Assembly (NCBI GenBank): GCA_945910005.1
Contig: CAMDTW010000642.1
Coordinates: 62,001 to 126,000 of the forward strand
Length of the DNA: 64,000 nt
DNA from: Isoperla grammatica
Lineage: Eukaryota > Arthropoda > Insecta > Plecoptera > Perlodidae
Direction of reading: 5' to 3'
Shown: piece by piece, positions 47,801 to 60,900 of the stretch
How the letters are laid out: every line of letters begins with the position of its first letter
Numbering within the stretch: position 1 is the first letter of the stretch
The notes under the pieces: model-generated
What the model was told of the DNA's origin: nothing
What the model saw: the letters and a program-made list of their open reading frames with translations, nothing else
Databases searched by the model: none
Made by a program: the position numbers and the translations under genes

Positions 47801-50314
47801 TGTAGTCGCTTCTATGCCACTGACTTAGCGCAGGGTTTATCAAGTACAGTCACCGTCACAAGCGAGGAAACATGCGTTGTCCTGATATGTTGCATTTAGT
47901 GGCTTTCATGTCACTGACTTAGCGCAGGGTTTATCAAGTACAGTCACCGTCACAAGCAAGGAAACATGCGTTGTCCTCATATGTTGCATGTAGTGGCTTT
48001 GTTGTCACTGACTTAGCGCAGGGTTTATCAAGTACAGTCACCGTCACAAGCAAGGAAACATGCGTTGTCCTGATATGTTGCATGTTGTGGCTTCTATGTC
48101 ACTGACTTAGCGCAGGGTTTATCAAGTACAGTCACCGTCACAAGCAAGGAAACATGCGTTGTCCTGATATGTTGCATGTAGTGGCTTCTATGTCATTGAC
48201 TTAGCGCAGGGTTTATCAAGTACAGTCACCGTCACAAGCGAGGAAACATGCGTTGTCCTCATACGTTGCATGAAGTGGCTTCTATGTCACTGACTTAGCG
48301 CAGGGTTTATCAAGTACAGTCACCGTCACAAGCGAGGTAACATGCGTTGTCCTGATATGTTGCATGTAGTGGCTTCTATGTCACTGACTTAGCGCAGGGT
48401 TTATCAAGTACAGTCACCGTCACAAGCGAGGAAACATGCGTTGTCCTCATTCGTTGCATGTAGTGGCTTCTATGTAACTGACTTAGCGCAGGGTTTATCA
48501 AGTACAGTCACCGTCACAAGCGTATAACGTGCGTTGTGCTGATACGTTGCATGTAGTGGATTCTATGTCACTGACTTAGCGCAGGGTTTATCAAGTACAG
48601 TCACCGTCACAATAGAGGAAACATGCGTTGTCCTGATATGTTGCATGAAGTCGCTTCTATGTCACTGACTAAGCGCAGGGTTTATCAAGTACAGTCACCG
48701 TCACAAGCAAGGAAACATGCGTTGTCCTGATATGTTGCATGTAGTGGCTTCTATGTCACTGACTTAGCGCAGGGTTTATCAAGTACAGTCACCGTCACAA
48801 GCAAGGAAACATGCGTTGTCCTGATACATTGCATGTAGTGGCTTCTATGTCACTGACTAAGCGCTGGGTTTATCAAGTACAGTCACCGTCACAAGCAAGG
48901 AAACATGCGTTGTCCTGATATGTTGCATGAAGTAGCTTCTAAGTCACTGACTTAGCGCAGGGTTTATCAAGTACAGTCATCCTCACAATAGAGTAACATG
49001 CGTTGTCCTGATATGTTGCATGTAGTGGCTTCTATGTCACTGACTAAGCGCAGGGTTTATCAAGTACAGTCACCGTCACAAGCAAGGAAACATGGGTTGT
49101 CCTGATATGTTGCATGTAGTAACTTTTATGTCACTGACTTAGCGCAGGGTTTATCAAGTACAGTCACCGTCACAAGCAAGGAAACATGCGTTGTCCTGAT
49201 ATGTTGCATGTTGTGGCTTCTATGTCACTGACTTAGCGCAGGGTTTATCAAGTACAGTCGCCGTCACAAAAGAGGAAACATGGGTTGTCCTGATATGTTG
49301 CATGAAGTGGCTTCTATGTCACTGACTTAGCGCAGGGTTTATCAAGTACAGTCACCGTCACAATAGAGGAAACATGCGTTGTCCTGATATGTTGCATGTA
49401 GTGGCTTTCATGTCACTGACTTAGCGCAGGGTTTATCAAGTACAGTCACCGTCACAAGCGAGGAAACATGCGTTGTTCTGATATGTTGCATGTAGTGGCT
49501 TCTATGTCACTGACTTAGCCCAAGGTTTATCAAGTACAGTCACCGTCACAATAGAGGAAACATGCGTCGTCCTGATACGTTGCATGTATTGGCTTCTATG
49601 TCACTGACTTAGCGCAGGGTTTATCAAGTACAGTCACCGTCACAAGCAAGTAAACATGCGTTGTGCTGATACGTTGCATGTAGTGGCTTTCATGTCACTG
49701 ACTTAGCGCAGGGTTTATCAAGTACAGTCACCGTCACAAGCAAGGAAACATGCATTGTCCTGATACGTTTCATGTAGTGGCTTCTATGTCACTGACTTAG
49801 CGCAGGGTTTATCAAGTACAGTCACCGTCACAATAGAGAAAACATGCGTTGTCCTGATACGTTGCATGTAGTGGCTTTCATGTCACTGACTTAGCGCAGG
49901 GTTTATCAAGTACAGTCACCGTCACAAGCGAGCAAAACATGCGTTGTTCTGATATGTTGCATGTAGTGGCTTCTATGTCACTGACTTAGCCCAGGGTTTA
50001 TCAAGTACAGTTACCGTCGCAAGCAAGGAAACATGCGTTGTCCTGATATGTTGCATGTAGTGGCTTCTATGTCAAGGACTAAGCGCAGGGTTTATCAAGT
50101 ACAGTCACCGTCACAAGCGAGGAAACATGCGTTGTCCTCATATTTTGCATGTAGTGGCTTCTATGTCACTGACTTAGCGCAGGGTTTATCAAGTACAGTC
50201 ACCTTCACAAGCGAGGAAACATGCGTTGTTCTCATATGTTGCATGAAGTGGCTTTCATGTCACTGACTTAGCGCAGGGTTTATCAAGTACAGTCACCGTC
50301 ACAATAGAGGAAAC
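44868..50314 (+). repeat. 5447-bp tandem duplication, copy 2
   Basis: Partner of 39421-44867. It continues smoothly into the normal HOR order after 50033, so the duplicated unit was added by unequal exchange within the array. Confidence 0.85.
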
Positions 50315-53300
50315 ATGCGTTGTTCTCATATGTTGCATGAAGTGACTTTCATGTCACTGACTTAGCGCAGGGTTTATCAAGTACAGTCACCGTCACAAGC
50401 AAGGAAACATGCGTTGTCCTGATATGTTGCATGAAGTAGCTTCTATGTCACTGACTTAGCGCAGGGTTTATCAAGTACAGTCACCGTCACAAGCAAGGAA
50501 ACATGCGTTGTCCTCATATGTTGCATGTAGTGGCTTCTATGTCACTGACTTACCGCAGGGTTGATCAAGTACAGTCACCTTCACAAGCGAGGAAACATGC
50601 GTTGTTCTCGTATGTTGCATGAAGTGGCTTTCATGTCACTGACTTAGCGCATGGTTTATCAAGTACAGTCACCGTCACAAGCGAGGAAACATGCGTTGTT
50701 CTCATATGTTGCATGAAGTGGCTTTCATGTCACTGACTTAGCGCAGGGTTTATCAAGTACAGTCACCGTCACAAGCAAGGAAACATGCGTTGTCCTGATA
50801 TGTTGCATGTTGTGGCTTCTATGTCACTGACTAAGCGCAGGGTTTATCAAGTACAGTCACCGTCACAAGCAAGGAAACATGCGTTGTCCTGATATGTTGC
50901 ATGAAGTGGCCTTCATGTCACTGACTTAGCGCAAGGTTTATCAAGTAAAGTCACCGTCACAAGCAAGGAAACATGCGTTGTCCTGATATGTTGCATGTAG
51001 TGGCTTCTATGTCACTGACTAAGCGCAGGGTTTATCAAGTACTGTCACCGTCACAAGCAAGGAAACATGCGTTGTCCTCATACGTTGCATGAAGTGGCTT
51101 CTATGTCACTGACTTAGCGCAAGGTTTATCAAGTACACCGTCACAAGCAAGGAAACATGCGTTGTCCTGATATGTTGCATATAGTGGCTTCTATGTCACT
51201 GACTAAGCGCAGGGTTTATCAAGTACAGTCACCGTCACAATAGAGAAAACATGCGTTGTCCTCATACGTTGCATGTAGTGGCTTCTATGTCACTGACTTA
51301 GCTCAGGGTTTATCAAGTACAGTCACCGTCACAAGCGAGGAAACATGCGTTGTTCTGATATGTTGCATGTAGTGGCTTTCATGTCACTGACTTAGCTCAG
51401 GGTTTATCAAGTACAGTCACCGTTTCAAGCGTGGAAAAATGCGTTGTCCTCATATGTTGCATGTAGTAGCTTCTATGTCACTGACTTAACGCAGGGTTTA
51501 TTAAGTACAGTCACCGTCACAAGCAAGGAAACATGCGTTGTCCTCATACGTTGCATGTAGTGGCTTCTATGTCACTGACTTAGCGCAGGGTTAATCAAGT
51601 ACAGTCACCGTCACAAGCAAGGAAACATGCGTTGTCCTCATACGTTGCATGTAGTGGCTTCTATGTCACTGACTTAGCGCAGGGTTTATCAAGTACAGTC
51701 ACCGTCACAAGCAAGGAAACATGCGTTGTCCTGATACGTTGCATGTAGTGGCTTTCATGTCACTGACTTAGCGCAGGGTTTATCAAGTACAGTCACCGTC
51801 ACAAGCAAGGAAACATGCGTTGTCCTAATACGTCGCATGTAGTGGCTTTCATGTCACTGACTTAGCGCAGGGTTTATCAAGTACAGTGTCCGTCACAAGC
51901 AAGGAAACATGAGTAGTCCTGATATGTTGCATGTAGTGGCTTCTATGTCACTGACTTAGCGCAAGGTTTATCAAGTACAGTCACCGTCACAAGCGAGGAA
52001 ACATGCGGTGTCCTGATACGTTGCATGTAGTGGCTTTCATGTCACTGACTTAGTGCAGGGTTTATCAATTACAGTCACCGTCACAAGCAAGAAAACATGC
52101 GTTGTCCTGTTATGTTGCATGTAGTGGCTTCTATGTCACTGACTAAGCGCAGGGTTTATCAAGTACAGTCACCGTCACAAGCGAGGAAACATGCGTTGTC
52201 CTCATATGTTGCATAAAGTGGCTTCAATGTCACTGACTTAGCGCAGGGTTTATCAAGTACAGTCACCGTCACAAGCAAGGAAACATGCGTTGTCCTGATA
52301 CGTTGCATGTAGTGGCTTTCATGTCACTGACTTAGCGCAGGGTTTATCAAGTACAGTCACCGTCACAAGCAAGGAAACATGCGTTGTCCTAATACGTCGC
52401 ATGAAGTGGCTTTCATGTCACTGACTTAGCGCAGGGTTTATCAAGTACAGTGTCCGTCACAAGCAAGGAAACATGAGTAGTCCTGATATGTTGCATGTAG
52501 TGGCTTCTATGTCACTGACTTAGCGCAAGGTTTATCAAGTACAGTCACCGTCACAAGCGAGGAAACATGCGGTGTCCTGATACGTTGCATGTAGTGGCTT
52601 TCATGTCACTGACTTAGTGCAGGGTTTATCAATTACAGTCACCGTCACAAGCAAGAAAACATGCGTTGTCCTGATATGTTGCATGTAGTGGCTTCTATGT
52701 CACTGACTTAGCGCAGGGTTTATCAAGTACAGTCACCGTCACAAGCGAGGAAACATGCGTTGTCCTCATATGTTGCATAAAGTGGCTTCAATGTCACTGA
52801 CTTAGCGCAAGGTTTATCAAGTACAGTCACCTTCACAAGCGAGGACACATGCGTTGTTCTCATATGTTGCATGAAGTGGCTTTCATGTCACTGACTTAGC
52901 GCAGGGTTTATCAAGTACAGTCACCGTCACAAGCGAGGAAACATGCGTTGTTCTCATAAGTTGCATGAAGTGGCTTTCATGTCACTGACTTAGCGCAGGG
53001 TTTATCAAGTACAGTCACCGTCACAAGCAAGGAAACATGCGTTGTCCTGATATGTTGCATGTAGTAGCTTCTATGTAACTGACTAAGCGCAGGGTTTATC
53101 AAGTACAGTCACCGTCACAAGCAAGGAAACATGCGTTGTCCTGATATGTTGCATGTAGTGGCCTTCATGTCACTGACTTAGCGCAAGGTTTATCAAGTAC
53201 AGTCACCGTCACAAGCAAGGAAACATGCGTTATCCTGATATGTTGCATGAAGTGGCTTCTATGTCACTTACTTAGCGCAGGGTTTATCAAGTACAGTCAC

Positions 53301-56300
53301 CGTCACAAGCAAGGAAACATGCGTTGTCCTGATATGTTGCATGTAGTGGCCTTCATGTCACTGAGTTAGCGCAAGGTTTATCGAGTAAAGTCACCGTCAC
53401 AAGCAAGGAAACATGCGTTGTCCTGATATGTTGCATGTAGTGGCTTCTATGTCACTGACTTAGCGCAGGGTTTATCAAGTACAGTCACCGTCACAAGCAA
53501 GGAAACATGCGTTGTCCTCATACGTTGCATGAAGTGGCTTCTATGTCACTGACTTAGCGCAAGGTTTATCAAGTACACCGTCACAAGCAAGGAAACATGC
53601 GTTGTCCTGATATGTTGCATATAGTGGCTTCTATGTCACTGACTAAGCGCAGGGTTTATCAAGTAAAGTCACCGTCACAATAGAGAAAACATGCGTTGTC
53701 CTCATACGTTGCATGTAGTGGCTTCTATGTCACTGACTTAGCTCAGGGTTTATCAAGTACAGTCACCGTCACAAGCGAGGAAACATGCGTTTTTCTGATA
53801 TGTTGCATGTAGTAGCTTCTATGTCACTGACTTAGCGCAGGGTTTATCAAGTACAGTCACCGTCACAAGCAAGGAAACATGCGTTGTCCTCATACGTTGC
53901 ATGTAGTGGCTTCTGTGTCACTGACTTAGCGCAGGGTTTATCAAGTACAGTCACCGTCACAAGCGAGGAAACATGCGTTGTCCTCATAAGTTGCATGTAG
54001 TGGCTTTCATGTCACTGACTTAGCGCAGGGTTTATCAAGTACAGTCACCGTCACAAGCAAGGCAACATGCGTTGTCCTGATATGTTGCATAAAGTGGCTT
54101 CTATGTCACTGACTTAGCGCAGGGTTTATCAAGTACAGTCACCGTCACAAGCGAGGAAACATGCGTTGTCCTGATATGTTGCATGTAGTGGCTTTCATGT
54201 CACTGACATAGCGCAGTGTTTATCAAGTACAGTCACCGTCACAAGCGAGAAAACATGCGTTGTCCTGATATGTTGCATGTAGGGGCTTTCATGTCACTGA
54301 CATAGCGCAGGGTTTATCAAGTACAGTCACCGTCACAATAGAGGAAACATGTGTTGTCCTCATATGTTGCATGAAGTGGCTTCTATGTCACTGACTTAGC
54401 GCAGGGTTTATCAAGTACAGTCGCCGTCACAAAAGAGGAAACATGGGTTGTCCTGATATGTTGCATGAAGTGGCTTCTATGTCACTGACTTAGCGCAGGG
54501 TTTATCAAGTACAGTCACCGTCACAATAGAGGAAACATGCGTTGTCCTGATATGTTGCATGTAGTGGCTTTCATGTCACTGACTTAGCCCAGGGTTTATC
54601 AAGTACAGTCACCGTCACAATAGAGGAAACATGCGTCGTCCTGATACGTTGCAAGTATTGGCTTCTATGTCACTGACTTAGCGCAGGGTTTATCAAGTAC
54701 AGTCACCGTCACAAGCAAGTAAACATGCGTTGTGCTGATACGTTGCATGTAGTGGCTTTCATGTCACTGACTTAGCGCAGGGTTTATCAAGTACAGTCAC
54801 CGTCACAAGCAAGGAAACATGCATTGTCCTGATACGTTTCATGTAGTGGCTTCTATGTCACTGACTTAGCGCAGGGTTTATCAAGTACAGTCACCGTCAC
54901 AATAGAGAAAACATGCGTTGTCCTGATACGTTGCATGTAGTGGCTTCTATGTCACTGACTTAGCGCAGGGTTTATCAAGTACAGTCACCGTCACAAGCAA
55001 GGAAACATGCGTTGTCCTCATACGTTGCATGTAGTGGCTTCTATGTCACTGACTTAGCGCAGGGTTTATCAAGTACAGTCACCGTCACAAGCGAGGAAAC
55101 ATGCGTTGTCCTCATACGTTTCATGTAGTGGCTTCTATGTCACTGACTTAGCGCAGGGTTTATCAAGTACAGTCACCTTCACAAGTGAGGAAACATGAGT
55201 TGTCCTCATATTTTGCATGAAGTGGCTTTCATGTCACTGACTTAGCGCAGGGTTTATCAAGTACAGTAACCTTCACAAGCGAGGAAACATGCGTTGTTTT
55301 CATATGTTGCATGAAGTGGCTTTCATGTCACTGACTTAGCACAGGGTTTATCAAGTACAGTCACCGTCACAAGCGAGGAAACATGCGTTGTCCTCATACG
55401 TTGCATGTAGTGGCTTCTATGTCACCTACTTAGCGCAGGGTTTATCAAGTAAAGTCACCTTCACAAGCGAGGAAACATGCGTTGTTCTCATATGTTGCAT
55501 GAAGTGGCTTTCTTGTCACTGACTAAGCGCAGGGTTAATCAAGTACAGTCAGCGTCACAAGCGAGGAAACATGCGTTGTTCTCATATGTTGCATTGAGTG
55601 ACTTTCATGTCACTGACTTAGCGCAAAGTTTATCAAGTACAGTCACCGTCACAAGCAAGGAAACATGCGTTGTCCTGATATGTTGCATGTAGTGGCTTCT
55701 ATGTCACTGACTTAGCGCAGGGTTTATCAAGTACAGTAACCGTCACAAGCAAGGAAACATGCGTAGTCCTGATACGTTGCATGTAGTGGCTTCTATGTCT
55801 CTTACTTAGCGCAGGGTTTATCAAGTACAGTCACCGTCACAAGCAAGAAAACATGCGTTGTCCTGATATGTTGCATGTAGTGGCTTCTATAACACTGACT
55901 TAGCGCAGGGTTTATCAAGTACAGTCACCGTCACAAGCAAGGAAACATGCGTTGTCCTGATATGTTGCATGTAGTGGCTTCTATGTCACTGACTTAGCGC
56001 AGGGTTTATCAAGTACAGTCACCGTCACAAGCAAGGAAACATGCGTTGTCCTCATACGTTGCATGTAGTCGCTTCTATGCCACTGACTTAGCGCAGGGTT
56101 TATCAAGTACAGTCACCGTCACAAGCGAGGAAACATGCGTTGTCCTGATATGTTGCATGTAGTGGCTTTCATGTCACTGACTTAGCGCAGGGTTTATCAA
56201 GTACAGTCACCGTCACAAGCAAGGAAACATGCGTTGTCCTCATATGTTGCATGTAGTGGCTTCGTTGTCACTGACTTAGCGCAGGGTTTATCAAGTACAG

Positions 56301-57918
56301 TCACCGTCACAAGCAAGGAAACATGCGTTGTCCTGATATGTTGCATGTTGTGGCTTCTATGTCACTGACTTAGCGCAGGGTTTATCAAGTACAGTCACCG
56401 TCACAAGCAAGGAAACATGCGTTGTCCTGATATGTTGCATGTAGTGGCTTCTATGTCATTGACTTAGCGCAGGGTTTATCAAGTACAGTCACCGTCACAA
56501 GCAAGGAAACATGCGTTGTCCTCATACGTTGCATGAAGTGGCTTCTATGTCACTGACTTAGCGCAGGGTTTATCAAGTACAGTCACCGTCACAAGCGAGG
56601 AAACATGCGTTGTCCTGATATGTTGCATGTAGTGGCTTCTATGTCACTGACTTAGCGCAGGGTTTATCAAGTACAGTCACCGTCACAAGCGAGGAAACAT
56701 GCGTTGTCCTCATTCGTTGCATGTAGTGGCTTCTATGTCACTGACTTAGCGCAGGGTTTATCAAGTACAGTCACCGTCACAAGCGTATAACGTGCGTTGT
56801 GCTGATACGTTGCATGTAGTGGATTCTATGTCACTGACTTAGCGCAGGGTTTATCAAGTACAGTCACCGTCACAATAGAGGAAACATGCGTTGTCCTGAT
56901 ATGTTGCATGAAGTCGCTTCTATGTCACTGACTAAGCGCAGGGTTTATCAAGTACAGTCACCGTCACAAGCAAGGAAACATGCGTTGTCCTGATATGTTG
57001 CATGTAGTGGCTTCTATGTCACTGACTTAGCGCAGGGTTTATCAAGTACAGTCACCGTCACAAGCAAGGAAACATGTGTTGTCCTGATACGTTGCATGTA
57101 GTGGCTTCTATGTCACTGACTAAGCGCTGGGTTTATCAAGTACAGTCACCGTCACAAGCAAGGAAACATGCGTTGTCCTGATATGTTGCATGAAGTAGCT
57201 TCTAAGTCACTGACTTAGCGCTGGGTTTTTCAAGTACAGTCATCCTCACAATAGAGTAACATGCGTTGTCCTGATATGTTGCATGTAGTGGCTTCTATGT
57301 CACTGACTAAGCGCAGGGTTTATCAAGTACAGTCACCGTCACAAGCAAGGAAACATGGGTTGTCCTGATATGTTGCATGTAGTAACTTATATGTCACTGA
57401 CTTAGCGCAGGGTTTATCAAGTACAGTCACCGTCACAAGCAAGGAAACATGCGTTGTCCTGATATGTTGCATGTTGTGGCTTCTATGTCACTGACTTAGC
57501 GCAGGGTTTATCAAGTACAGTCGCCGTCACAAAAGAGGAAACATGGGTTGTCCTTATATGTTGCATGAAGTGGCTTCTATGTCACTGACTTAGCGCAGGG
57601 TTTATCAAGTACAGTCACCGTCACAATAGAGGAAACATGCGTTGTCCTGATATGTTGCATGTAGTGGCTTTCATGTCACTGACTTAGCGCAGGGTTTATC
57701 AAGTACAGTCACCGTCACAAGCGAGGAAACATGCGTTGTTCTGATATGTTGCATGTAGTGGCTTCTATGTCACTGACTTAGCCCAGGGTTTATCAAGTAC
57801 AGTCACCTTCACAATAGAGGAAACATGCGTCGTCCTGATACGTTGCATGTATTGGCTTCTATGTCACTGACTTAGCCCAGGGTTTATCAAGTACAGTTAC
57901 CGTCGCAAGCAAGGAAAC
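50033..57918 (+). repeat. Higher-order repeat unit of 7886 bp (about 84 monomers)
   Basis: Landmarks repeat at 7886-7890 bp here: 50033/57919, 51133/59023, 51886/59772 and 53575/61465. It lacks three monomers near 54590 that are present in the next unit at about 62460-62740, which accounts for the 8168-bp spacing of the 55477/63645 landmark. Confidence 0.82.
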
Positions 57919-60900
57919 ATGCGTTGTCCTGATATGTTGCATGTAGTGGCTTCTATGTCAAGGACTAAGCGCAGGGTTTATCAAGTACAGTCACCGTCAC
58001 AAGCGAGGAAACATGCGTTGTCCTCATATTTTGCATGTAGTGGCTTCTATGTCACTGACTTAGCGCAGGGTTTATCAAGTACAGTCACCTTCACAAGCGA
58101 GGAAACATGCGTTGTTCTCATATGTTGCATGAAGTGGCTTTCATGTCACTGACTTAGCGCAGGGTTTATCAAGTACAGTCACCGTCACAATAGAGGAAAC
58201 ATGCGTTGTTCTCATATGTTGCATGAAGTGACTTTCATGTCACTGACTTAGCGCAGGGTTTATCAAGTACAGTCACCGTCACAAGCAAGGAAACATGCGT
58301 TGTCCTGATATGTTGCATGAAGTAGCTTCTATGTCACTGACTTAGCGCAGGGTTTATCAAGTACAGTCACCGTCACAAGCAAGGAAACATGCGTTGTCCT
58401 CATATGTTGCATGTAGTGGCTTCTATGTCACTGACTTACCGCAGGGTTGATCAAGTACAGTCACCTTCACAAGCGAGGAAACATGCGTTGTTCTCATATG
58501 TTGCATGAAGTGGCTTTCATGTCACTGACTTAGCGCATGGTTTATCAAGTACAGTCACCGTCACAAGCGAGGAAACATGCGTTGTTCTCATATGTTGCAT
58601 GAAGTGGCTTTCATGTCACTGACTTAGCGCAGGGTTTATCAAGTACAGTCACCGTCACAAGCAAGGAAACATGCGTTGTCCTGATATGTTGCATGTTGTG
58701 GCTTCTATGTCACTGACTAAGCGCAGGGTTTATCAAGTACAGTCACCGTCACAAGCAAGGAAACATGCGTTGTCCTGATATGTTGCATGAAGTGGCCTTC
58801 ATGTCACTGACTTAGCGCAAGGTTTATCAAGTAAAGTCACCGTCACAAGCAAGGAAACATGCGTTGTCCTGATATGTTGCATGTAGTGGCTTCTATGTCA
58901 CTGACTAAGCGCAGGGTTTATCAAGTACAGTCACCGTCACAAGCAAGGAAACATGCGTTGTCCTCATACGTTGCATGAAGTGGCTTCTATGTCACTGACT
59001 TAGCGCAAGGTTTATCAAGTACACCGTCACAAGCAAGGAAACATGCGTTGTCCTGATATGTTGCATATAGTGGCTTCTATGTCACTGACTAAGCGCAGGG
59101 TTTATCAAGTACAGTCACCGTCACAATAGAGAAAACATGCGTTGTCCTCATACGTTGCATGTAGTGGCTTCTATGTCACTGACTTAGCTCAGGGTTTATC
59201 AAGTACAGTCACCGTCACAAGCGAGGAAACATGCGTTGTTCTGATATGTTGCATGTAGTGGCTTTCATGTCACTGACTTAGCTCAGGGTTTATCAAGTAC
59301 AGTCACCGTTTCAAGCGTGGAAAAATGCGTTGTCCTCATATGTTGCATGTAGTAGCTTCTATGTCACTGACTTAACGCAGGGTTTATCAAGTACAGTCAC
59401 CGTCACAAGCAAGGAAACATGCGTTGTCCTCATACGTTGCATGTAGTGGCTTCTATGTCACTGACTTAGCGCAGGGTTAATCAAGTACAGTCACCGTCAC
59501 AAGCAAGGAAACATGCGTTGTCCTCATACGTTGCATGTAGTGGCTTCTATGTCACTGACTTAGCGCAGGGTTTATCAAGTACAGTCACCGTCACAAGCAA
59601 GGAAACATGCGTTGTCCTGATACGTTGCATGTAGTTGCTTTCATGTCACTGACTTAGCGCAGGGTTTATCAAGTACAGTCACCGTCACAAGCAAGGAAAC
59701 ATGCGTTGTCCTAATACGTCGCATGTAGTGGCTTTCATGTCACTGACTTAGCGCAGGGTTTATCAAGTACAGTGTCCGTCACAAGCAAGGAAACATGAGT
59801 AGTCCTGATATGTTGCATGTAGTGGCTTCTATGTCACTGACTTAGCGCAAGGTTTATCAAGTACAGTCACCGTCACAAGCGAGGAAACATGCGGTGTCCT
59901 GATACGTTGCATGTAGTGGCTTTCATGTCACTGACTTAGTGCAGGGTTTATCAATTACAGTCACCGTCACAAGCAAGAAAACATGCGTTGTCCTGTTATG
60001 TTGCATGTAGTGGCTTCTATGTCACTGACTAAGCGCAGGGTTTATCAAGTACAGTCACCGTCACAAGCGAGGAAACATGCGTTGTCCTCATATGTTGCAT
60101 AAAGTGGCTTCAATGTCACTGACTTAGCGCAGGGTTTATCAAGTACAGTTACCGTCACAAGCAAGGAAACATGCGTTGTCCTGATACGTTGCATGTAGTG
60201 GCTTTCATGTCACTGACTTAGCGCAGGGTTTATCAAGTACAGTCACCGTCACAAGCAAGGAAACATGCGTTGTCCTAATACGTCGCATGTAGTGGCTTTC
60301 ATGTCACTGACTTAGCGCAGGGTTTATCAAGTACAGTGTCCGTCACAAGCAAGGAAACATGAGTAGTCCTGATATGTTGCATGTAGTGGCTTCTATGTCA
60401 CTGACTTAGCGCAAGGTTTATCAAGTACAGTCACCGTCACAAGCGAGGAAACATGCGGTGTCCTGATACGTTGCATGTAGTGGCTTTCATGTCACTGACT
60501 TATTGCAGGGTTTATCAATTACAGTCACCGTCACAAGCAAGAAAACATGCGTTGTCCTGATATGTTGCATGTAGTGGCTTCTATGTCACTGACTAAGCGC
60601 AGGGTTTATCAAGTACAGTCACCGTCACAAGCGAGGAAACATGCGTTGTCCTCATATGTTGCATAAAGTGGCTTCAATGTCACTGACTTAGCGCAAGGTT
60701 TATCAAGTACAGTCACCTTCACAAGCGAGGACACATGCGTTGTTCTCATATGTTGCATGAAGTGGCTTTCATGTCACTGACTTAGCGCAGGGTTTATCAA
60801 GTACAGTCACCGTCACAAGCGAGGAAACATGCGTTGTTCTCATAAGTTGCATGAAGTGGCTTTCATGTCACTGACTTAGCGCAGGGTTTATCAAGTACAG

